From DASZGI01 sp035938995 (GTDB lineage Bacteria > Actinomycetota > Actinomycetes > Streptomycetales > Catenulisporaceae), in contig NZ_DASZGI010000411.1 in NCBI RefSeq assembly GCF_035938995.1, forward strand, positions 1-12,084: 12,084 nucleotides of DNA, read 5' to 3'. The position numbers were made by a program, and so were the translations under genes. Numbering within the stretch: position 1 is the stretch's first letter; each line of letters begins with the position of its first letter. Below, piece after piece: positions 6,670-12,084 of the stretch. A model generated the notes under the pieces. It made no database searches, was not told the origin of the DNA, and was given only the letters and a program-made list of their open reading frames with translations.

Positions 6670-6676
6670 CTCGCAA

Positions 6677-8734
6677 GTGGTGAAACACCCTCATTCTCCA
6701 CGCACATCACCCCGCTGGCGAAGGGCCACGGTCATGGCGGCCGTGCTGCCCCTGACCGCCGCGTTCCTGGGGGGAACCGCGGGCGCCGCGCAGGCGTCGC
6801 CCGCCTCGACGCCGCTGAGCGGCTCGAAACCGGCTTGGGCGACCTCGTCCGCCGACCGGGGCACGACCCCGGCGGCCTCGCAGGTCGACCTGCGCGTGTA
6901 CCTCGCCGGGCGCGACCCGGCCGGACTCGCCGCCTACTCGCAGGCGGTCTCCGATCCGAACAGCGCCGCGTACCGCCACTATCTGACCCCGGCTCAGGTC
7001 CAGGCCCGCTACGGCGCCACCCCGGCGCAGCTCGCGGCCGTGAAGACGTGGCTGGCCGGGGCCGGGCTCAAGGTCACCGCCGTCACCGAGCACTACGTCG
7101 CGGTGCACGGGACGGTCGCCCAGGCGAGCGCGGCCTTCAGCACCTCGTTCCACCAGTACGGCGTGCACGGCGGCACCAAGCGCGCGCCCGCCTCGCCCGC
7201 CAAGGTGCCGGCCGGCGTCGCGTCGGCGGTCCTCGGCGTGGACGGGCTGTCGGACGAGAGCTTCGACGCCAAGCCGACGAACGTCCCGGCCGCGGCCGAC
7301 GGTCCCGAGATGCAGAGCAGCAAGGGCGGCGTGCCGTACCTGACGGCGCTGCCTTGCTCGGACGACTACCAGGGCCAGCTGGTCGCCAACGACCTGCCGT
7401 CGGCCTACGGCGGGAACGTACCGTGGGCGGTCTGCGGCTACACGCCGAAGCAGGTGCGCGGCGCGTACGGTGTCACGACCTCCGGCCTGACCGGTAAGGG
7501 CGTCACGGTCGCGGTCGTCGACGCCTACGGCCTGCCGACGATGCTTTCCGACGCCAACGAGTACGCGACCCGGCACGGCGACCAGCCGTTCAAGCCCGGC
7601 CAGTACCAGGAGATCGTCACCCCGTCGCTGTGGACCGAGCAGTCGCTGTGCGGCGACTGGTCCGGCGAGGAGGCGCTCGACGTCGAGTCCGTGCACGGCA
7701 TGGCCCCGAACGCGAACGTGCTCTACGTCGGCGCGAACTCCTGCTTCGACACCGCCGGCGGCGGCTTCGCGCCCAACGGCGGGCTGCTCGACTCGCTGGC
7801 GCTGATCGTCGACCACCACCTGGCGGACATGGTGTCCAACTCGTGGGGCGAGCTGATGCACTTCCTCGACGCCAACGGCAACATCGTGAACATGGACCCG
7901 GCGCTGATCGCCGCCTACGAGCAGGTCTTCGAGCAGGGCGCGGTCGAGGGCATCGGGTTCTACTTCTCCTCCGGCGACTGCGGCGCCGACGACCCGGCGA
8001 CCGCGTGCGGTGCGGCGGAGGGCTCACCCTTCGCGCAGACCGAGTACCCGACCGCCGACCCGTGGGTGACCTCGGTCGGCGGCACCAGCATCGCGATCGG
8101 CAAGCACAACAACTACGAGTGGGAGACCAGCTGGCAGACCGACAGCACCGGGCTGACCACGGACCGCTCGGCCTGGTCCGGCCTGCCCGGCGCCTGGCTG
8201 TACGGCGGCGGTGGCGGCACCAGCCAGGACTTCGCGCAGCCCTGGTACCAGAAGTTCACGGTACCCACGTCGCTGTCCGAGCACCTGCTCTCCGGCGCGT
8301 CCACCAGCCCGATGCGGGTCAACCCGGACGTCGCCGCGTACGGCGACCCGTCTACCGGCTTCCTCGAGGGGTACACCCAGCTGCTGCCCGACAACGTCAC
8401 CACCGCCTACGCGGAGCTGCGGATCGGCGGCACCAGCCTGTCCTGCCCGACCTTCGTGGGCATCCAGGCCGACGCCCAGCAGGCGCAGCACGGGTGGCCG
8501 ATCGGCTTCGCCAACCCGGAGATCTACTTCCGCAGCATGTTCGGCGTCTTCAAGGACGTCACCGACACCCCGCTCGGCCCGAACGTGACGCTCGCGGTCG
8601 TGCGCAACGGCGAGGCGAACCCGGCCATCCGCACGATGGGCAAGGGTGACCTCCAGCACGCCACGGAAGGCTTCGACGACGCGACCGGGGTGGGCTCGCC
8701 CACGGCCGCGTACCTGAGGTCGTTCTTCGGCTAA
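6677..8734 (+). CDS. Secreted S53 family serine-carboxyl peptidase (sedolisin/kumamolisin type), pro-enzyme
   Basis: A 685-residue exported endopeptidase, expected to act outside the cell and, as the family does, best at low pH. Residues 1-40 are a signal peptide: a basic N-region with RWRR, a hydrophobic core MAAVLPLTAAFLGG, and likely cleavage after AQA (38-40). Residues about 69-197 are a pro-kumamolisin activation domain, with YRHYLTPAQVQARYG and DGLSDESF. The catalytic domain runs from about 253 to the end. Catalytic Glu and Asp are E331 and D335 in GEEALDVE, the oxyanion-hole Asp is D434 in SSGDCG, and the nucleophile is S587 in GGTSLSCP. D627 in KDVT and the GFDDATGVGSP segment fit the C-terminal calcium site. 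All key residues are present, so the enzyme should be active after self-cleavage of the pro-region. I chose the GTG at 6677 for its strong ribosome site; the ATG at 6593 is the alternative. The gene appears to form its own unit, with a terminator after it. Confidence 0.95.
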   Translation: MVKHPHSPRTSPRWRRATVMAAVLPLTAAFLGGTAGAAQASPASTPLSGSKPAWATSSADRGTTPAASQVDLRVYLAGRDPAGLAAYSQAVSDPNSAAYRHYLTPAQVQARYGATPAQLAAVKTWLAGAGLKVTAVTEHYVAVHGTVAQASAAFSTSFHQYGVHGGTKRAPASPAKVPAGVASAVLGVDGLSDESFDAKPTNVPAAADGPEMQSSKGGVPYLTALPCSDDYQGQLVANDLPSAYGGNVPWAVCGYTPKQVRGAYGVTTSGLTGKGVTVAVVDAYGLPTMLSDANEYATRHGDQPFKPGQYQEIVTPSLWTEQSLCGDWSGEEALDVESVHGMAPNANVLYVGANSCFDTAGGGFAPNGGLLDSLALIVDHHLADMVSNSWGELMHFLDANGNIVNMDPALIAAYEQVFEQGAVEGIGFYFSSGDCGADDPATACGAAEGSPFAQTEYPTADPWVTSVGGTSIAIGKHNNYEWETSWQTDSTGLTTDRSAWSGLPGAWLYGGGGGTSQDFAQPWYQKFTVPTSLSEHLLSGASTSPMRVNPDVAAYGDPSTGFLEGYTQLLPDNVTTAYAELRIGGTSLSCPTFVGIQADAQQAQHGWPIGFANPEIYFRSMFGVFKDVTDTPLGPNVTLAVVRNGEANPAIRTMGKGDLQHATEGFDDATGVGSPTAAYLRSFFG

Positions 8735-8743
8735 CCGCACACA

Positions 8744-8787
8744 CACGGCGGGCCATGCCATTTCCCGGCATGGCCCGCTGTGCCTTT
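8744..8787 (+). terminator. Strong rho-independent-like terminator after the S53 peptidase
   Basis: GCGGGCCATGCC (8748-8759) is perfectly complementary to GGCATGGCCCGC (8767-8778) with a 7-nt loop. The stem extends by four more pairs (8744-8747 with 8779-8782, one G-U). A short CCTTT follows. It lies 9 bp past the stop codon and separates the peptidase from the regulatory cluster downstream. Confidence 0.85.
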
Positions 8788-8930
8788 GGATTCACCGCAG
8801 TAGAACCAGACAGAGGAAGGTACAGCGCACCAGACACGTCCAGTCCCGTCAGCTCTGTTAGGCTGCCGATCCGTACGCACGAGCGCCGTTAAGGCGTCGC
8901 GGATTTGCTTTAACTGCAGGGAGGGACGCC

Positions 8931-9791
8931 GTGGTCGCGAACACTGACCCGGTCGTATTCGGACATCGTCTCCGCACGAGACTGCGTCGCGCACGCGAGG
9001 AAGCGGACCTTACCCAGGAGCAGGTCGGCCGACAGCTGGAGTGGTCGGCCAAGAAGCTCAACCGCATTGAGACCGGCGCGACGCCCGTCTCTCCCGGGGA
9101 CGTCACGAAGCTCGCCGCGCTCTACGCGCTCGGGCCCGAGGAGACCCAGAACCTGCTCGACGAGGCAGCGCGGGCCGGTCGGGCTCCGTGGTGGCACCGG
9201 TATCGCGATCTGGTCGGACCGGACTTTGGGCACTTCCTCAGCTACGAACGGTCTGCCACGGAGATCCGCGGCTTCCAGCCGAACATCATCCATGGTCTGA
9301 TACAGACTGAGGAGTACGCCCGGGAGATACTCGCCTCGGTGGGGGTGCACGAGTTACGTCGCCGGGTCGCGCTGCGCCTCGAGCGGCGCGTCCTCTTCGA
9401 ACACGAGGACTCTCCGCGCACCGAGATCATCCTCGGCCAGGCGGCGCTGCACAACCAGGTGGGGGGCGCTGCGGTGCACGACGGCCAACTGCGTCGAGTG
9501 CTCGAGCTGGCGGCACAGGACCAGCGAATACGCCTCGGCATAGTTCCCTTCGCGGCGTCAACGTACCCTGCGATGCTGATCGGATTCGACCTGATAGAGC
9601 TGCCGGACGGGCAGACCTCGCTGTACTTGGAATTCCCGCACGTTTCCCGGACGACGAAGGACGAGACGATCTTGAACGACGAGTACGGCGAGTACTACGC
9701 GCAGATTCGCGGCAGGGCACTGTTCGGTGCCGACGCCGTCGCGCTGGTCGACGCGGTCCTCGACGCCCGATCCCGGGGTGATTGTGTCTAG
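8931..9791 (+). CDS. XRE-family HTH regulator with DUF5753-type C-terminal domain
   Basis: A 286-residue cytoplasmic regulator of the large actinomycete group that includes developmental regulators such as WhiJ and the Scr1-type antitoxin-like proteins. The HTH is at about residues 12-72: LRRAREEADLTQEQVGRQL, then SAKKLNRIETGATPVSPGDV. The DUF5753-like half spans about 95-280, with the typical GFQPNIIHGLIQTEEYARE (114-132), an acidic-basic repeat around LRLERRVLF, QAALHNQVGG, a paired QLRRVLEL, and VPFAASTYPAMLIGFDLIE. The start is GTG with AGGGAGGG at 8918-8925, 5 nt upstream. Members usually sit next to a DUF397 gene on the same strand. Here a two-TM protein is coupled downstream instead, and two DUF397-like genes lie on the opposite strand about 1 kb away. 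GGCGTC (8893-8898) and GACGCC (8925-8930) bracket the ribosome site and could hide it. Confidence 0.92.
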   Translation: MVANTDPVVFGHRLRTRLRRAREEADLTQEQVGRQLEWSAKKLNRIETGATPVSPGDVTKLAALYALGPEETQNLLDEAARAGRAPWWHRYRDLVGPDFGHFLSYERSATEIRGFQPNIIHGLIQTEEYAREILASVGVHELRRRVALRLERRVLFEHEDSPRTEIILGQAALHNQVGGAAVHDGQLRRVLELAAQDQRIRLGIVPFAASTYPAMLIGFDLIELPDGQTSLYLEFPHVSRTTKDETILNDEYGEYYAQIRGRALFGADAVALVDAVLDARSRGDCV

Positions 9792-10125
9792 CCCGCCCGC
9801 GGAGCGCAAAGGGCCCGACTCGTGGTGGTCCCATCTGCTCGAGACGTTCAAGCATGTGACTGATGAGGAGACGCGAACCCAGAACGCGCTGAAACTCATG
9901 CCGTGGGTCTTCGTGTTCGTCGTGCTGCTGCTCACGGCGGCGTGCGTGATTGCAGCACTTATCACTGGACACGTTCACATGGCCGTCATCGCCAGATCGG
10001 CCGTGTTCAAGTGGACGCTGGGGCTGTCCGCCGGGTCGACGGCCACCGTGGGGGCGGTGGTCAGGATAAGGAAGGCGATCGCCAAATCGTCAACGCGTGC
10101 GGCGGACGAGGACCAAGACCCGTAG
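9784..10125 (+). CDS. Small two-TM membrane protein coupled to the XRE/DUF5753 regulator
   Basis: A protein of 113 residues from the GTG at 9784; I recognise no family. Residues 1-37 are polar and charged, then come two hydrophobic segments, about 38-60 (LMPWVFVFVVLLLTAACVIAAL) and about 73-93 (VFKWTLGLSAGSTATVGAVV). A basic stretch RIRKAIAK and an acidic tail (ADEDQDP) follow. Both ends are probably on the same side of the membrane. The start overlaps the last 8 bases of the XRE gene (stop 9789-9791), with GGGG at 9775-9778 as a weak ribosome site. This suggests translational coupling. GTG at 9778 is an alternative. Its 3' end overlaps the opposing gene by 36 bp. A role as membrane anchor, sensor or effector for the regulator is guesswork from position. 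Confidence 0.7.
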   Translation: MSSPPAERKGPDSWWSHLLETFKHVTDEETRTQNALKLMPWVFVFVVLLLTAACVIAALITGHVHMAVIARSAVFKWTLGLSAGSTATVGAVVRIRKAIAKSSTRAADEDQDP

Positions 10126-10470
10126 GGCGGCCTCATGGAGCCGTTCCGCCTCCCACGCGGCGCCGATCGCGGCGACGAACGTCACCACCGTCCACACTGC
10201 CAGAAACGCCCGCCCGGGGACAGCTGCCGAGACGAGAGCGCCCAAGGTCGTGGAGGCCAGGCCCAACGTCAAGGCCAGCGGCCAGATCCTTCTTCTGAAT
10301 CCGCTTGTCACCTCGTGCGCTTCCCCTCGCTCGACCCGGGATGCCGAGCGGCCGCGGCCGCGGCGCCCCAGGATCGCCAGTAGTTCGGTCACAACCGCCC
10401 CATCGTCAGATGATTCCCTCTGGAAGTCGGATGAAAAGTTCCGGCCCGGGCGATCCCGACCATTCGTCAC
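10090..10470 (-). CDS. Small two-TM membrane protein coupled to a DUF397 gene
   Basis: A protein of 126 residues, family not recognised. Residues 1-60 are polar, with a basic patch RRGRGRSASR (36-45) and a likely amphipathic stretch VVTELLAILG. Two hydrophobic segments follow at about 62-84 (IWPLALTLGLASTTLGALVSAA) and about 88-107 (AFLAVWTVVTFVAAIGAAW). A helical tail EAERLHEAALRVLVLVRRTR could form an amphipathic helix. The GTG start overlaps the stop of the upstream DUF397 gene as GTGA (10467-10470), which supports both the start and operon membership despite a poor ribosome site. It runs convergently into the other two-TM gene, sharing 36 bp at the 3' ends. I see no clear sequence similarity between the two membrane proteins. 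Confidence 0.68.
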   Translation of the reverse strand: MTNGRDRPGRNFSSDFQRESSDDGAVVTELLAILGRRGRGRSASRVERGEAHEVTSGFRRRIWPLALTLGLASTTLGALVSAAVPGRAFLAVWTVVTFVAAIGAAWEAERLHEAALRVLVLVRRTR

Positions 10471-10718
10471 AATCCAGGACCGGTCGGTGTCGCCAAGTCA
10501 AACGAGTCGCCCCATACAGCGTTACGCATCCGCTCCATGAACACCGACCATTCGGCAAATGCGAGGGGGATCGCGCGGCGCTCGGGGCACTTGGAGTCGC
10601 GCAACAACACCACGTCCGCCTGGACGCTCACCTCGACGCAGTGCCCGTCTGGGCACCGCGAGCTGCGGCGCCAGGACGGCTCGCCCTTCCCGTACATATC
10701 AGAATGCTTCGCGGTCAT
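10467..10718 (-). CDS. DUF397 domain protein
   Basis: This is an 83-residue DUF397 protein. The domain spans nearly all of it: SWRRSSRC (15-22), CVEV (27-30), VLLRDSKCPE (37-46), then PLAFAEWSVFMERMR (51-65). This matches the family pattern W-x-x-SS...CVEVA...VRDSK-P...F...W..F. DUF397 proteins are small partners of XRE/DUF5753 regulators in actinomycetes; BldB-related and Scr-type pairs are the best-known examples. Their biochemistry is poorly defined. The ATG at 10718 has a GGGGG stretch 8 nt upstream. It lies 95 bp after the shorter DUF397-like gene and is coupled to the two-TM gene. The probable partner regulator is the product of 8931-9791, although that gene is on the opposite strand. 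Confidence 0.85.
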   Translation of the reverse strand: MTAKHSDMYGKGEPSWRRSSRCPDGHCVEVSVQADVVLLRDSKCPERRAIPLAFAEWSVFMERMRNAVWGDSFDLATPTGPGL

Positions 10719-10813
10719 CGTTCAAACCCCCAGGTCGTGCCGCCCTCTCCCCGGTACGGCGCGTCACACGGCCATTACTCCGCAGCTCAGTGTCCAATCA
10801 GGGCTCGTCTACG

Positions 10814-11044
10814 TCAAGGCGGGGGCGGGTCATCGCCGGGTAAAGGTGCACGATCGGTCACATCGAACTCGCCAAGCCGTACTCCCTCCTCGAAAGCGGC
10901 CCACTCCGCTCTGCTGAACACGAGCGGCCGAGCGTCGGGCACCCGGGGGTCGGAAACCTGCACGGTCTCTCCGTGAAACGACACTCGCAAGACCGGTGGC
11001 TGTTCCCCGTCCCCCTGGCTCGGCCTCGGCGATACCGTAGGCAT
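10814..11044 (-). CDS. Short DUF397-like protein lacking the N-terminal half of the domain
   Basis: This 76-residue protein keeps only the C-terminal part of a DUF397 domain: VQVSDPRVPDARPLVFSRAEW (28-48) and AFEEGVRLGEFD (50-61). These match the VRDSK-P...L.F...EW..F..GV..GEFD core. The W-SS and CVEV segments are absent. The first 20 residues and the proline-rich end (PGDDPPPP) are not conserved-looking. An in-frame stop lies eight codons before the ATG, and no ribosome site precedes it, so a leaderless or short-leader message is likely. It is first in the minus-strand set of three genes. It may be a functional short paralogue or a decaying one. Confidence 0.68.
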   Translation of the reverse strand: MPTVSPRPSQGDGEQPPVLRVSFHGETVQVSDPRVPDARPLVFSRAEWAAFEEGVRLGEFDVTDRAPLPGDDPPPP

Positions 11045-11067
11045 GCGGCAGAAATGCCCATGGTTCT

Positions 11068-11095
11068 AATATGCAAACCGGTGCGCAGCGGGCAA
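11068..11095 (-). promoter_or_regulatory. Possible promoter of the DUF397 operon
   Basis: On the minus strand TTGCCC (11095-11090) and CATATT (11073-11068) are separated by 16 bp, each matching four of six consensus positions. This is the only AT-rich patch between the DUF397 and citrate synthase genes. It would place transcription start within about 20 nt of the ATG at 11044. Confidence 0.3.
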
Positions 11096-11112
11096 ACGGG
11101 TGTGCAGCGGCT

Positions 11113-11191
11113 GCGCCGGTGTGCGCCGCGCGCGGACCGCCGTCCGTCCGCCACGCGGCGCACGCGGTCAGCCCGCGCCTCACACCGGCGC
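11113..11191. terminator. Nested inverted repeats between citrate synthase and the DUF397 operon, probable terminator
   Basis: TGCGCCGCG (11122-11130) pairs with CGCGGCGCA (11154-11162), and inside it GCGGAC (11132-11137) pairs with GTCCGC (11146-11151), giving a long GC-rich stem. An outer 11-bp repeat, 11113-11123 with 11181-11191, overlaps by two bases and ends right after the citrate synthase stop codon. No T-tract follows, as is common for GC-rich actinomycete terminators. It probably insulates the two minus-strand units. Confidence 0.55.
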
Positions 11192-11192
11192 G

Positions 11193-12084
<892 letters not shown>

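Larger units (their letters stand above)
6266..6676. other. Intergenic region of 411 bp between methyltransferase and S53 peptidase; no gene found
   Basis: Open frames on both strands here read as low-complexity Arg/Ala/Pro-rich shadow sequence with no family resemblance. The stretch holds the tandem array (to 6351), a 10-bp inverted repeat (6331-6398), an unexplained GC-rich middle, an AT-richer island near 6541-6590 that probably carries the peptidase promoter, and a 9-bp hairpin at 6628-6655 just before the ribosome site. I could not pick out convincing -35/-10 hexamers. A search for a riboswitch of the ydaO type showed none of its conserved core by eye. Confidence 0.5.

Noticed and set aside
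6266..6676. A c-di-AMP (ydaO) type riboswitch upstream of the secreted peptidase
   Set aside because: Such switches precede some actinomycete secreted enzymes, but I could not find their conserved core segments here.
6380..6694. Minus-strand open frames in the spacer before the peptidase (82 and 104 codons)
   Set aside because: They have Arg/Gly/Ala-rich sequence, no ribosome site I can support, and no family resemblance. One spans the peptidase ribosome site and start.
6707..7861. A 384-codon minus-strand open frame opposite the S53 peptidase, plus a plus-strand frame at 7630-8649
   Set aside because: Both are out-of-frame or antisense readings of a complete S53 gene with all catalytic residues in place; they are Arg/Val/Asp-rich low-complexity sequences.

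Overview
The window is a high-GC chromosomal segment whose gene content points to an actinomycete. Markers are an S-adenosylmethionine methyltransferase of the PF04672/DUF574 type, an XRE regulator with a DUF5753-type sensor half, two DUF397-type small proteins, frequent GTG starts, and third-position GC so high that long antisense open frames accompany almost every gene. A secreted S53 (sedolisin/kumamolisin) peptidase would fit an acid-tolerant soil actinomycete such as the Catenulisporales, but that placement is only inference.

Layout. Bases 1-1683 (+) hold an IlvD/Edd-family sugar-acid dehydratase cut at its 5' end by the window edge. It converges on a minus-strand gene (1748-3472) encoding an unusual fusion of a receiver-like domain and an aminoglycoside-phosphotransferase-like domain with altered catalytic residues. 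That gene has a long hairpin directly upstream of its Shine-Dalgarno sequence. It is divergent, across about 480 bp rich in short repeats, from an XRE regulator with an uncharacterised C-terminal domain (3951-5264, +). A DUF574 SAM methyltransferase follows (5378-6265, +). The next 411 bp begin with a degenerate 17-18 bp tandem array that starts inside the methyltransferase's last codons. Then comes a secreted S53 pro-peptidase (6677-8734, +), closed by a strong terminator.

The right-hand third is a regulatory/accessory cluster. On the plus strand are an XRE/DUF5753 regulator and a translationally coupled two-TM protein (8931-10125). On the minus strand are a short DUF397-like protein, a full DUF397 protein and a second, unrelated two-TM protein coupled to it by a GTGA overlap (11044 down to 10090). 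The two sets run tail to tail and their last genes overlap by 36 bp. Beyond a large nested hairpin lies the 3' two thirds of a type II citrate synthase gene (11193 to the window end, -).

Working together. XRE/DUF5753 and DUF397 proteins are established partners in actinomycete developmental and antibiotic regulation and in toxin-antitoxin-like pairs. Here they sit in opposing transcription units, each ending in a small membrane protein. This is the best candidate in the window for an undescribed module. The receiver/pseudokinase gene and its divergent XRE regulator are the second candidate. The dehydratase, protease and citrate synthase look like ordinary metabolic or secreted-enzyme genes.
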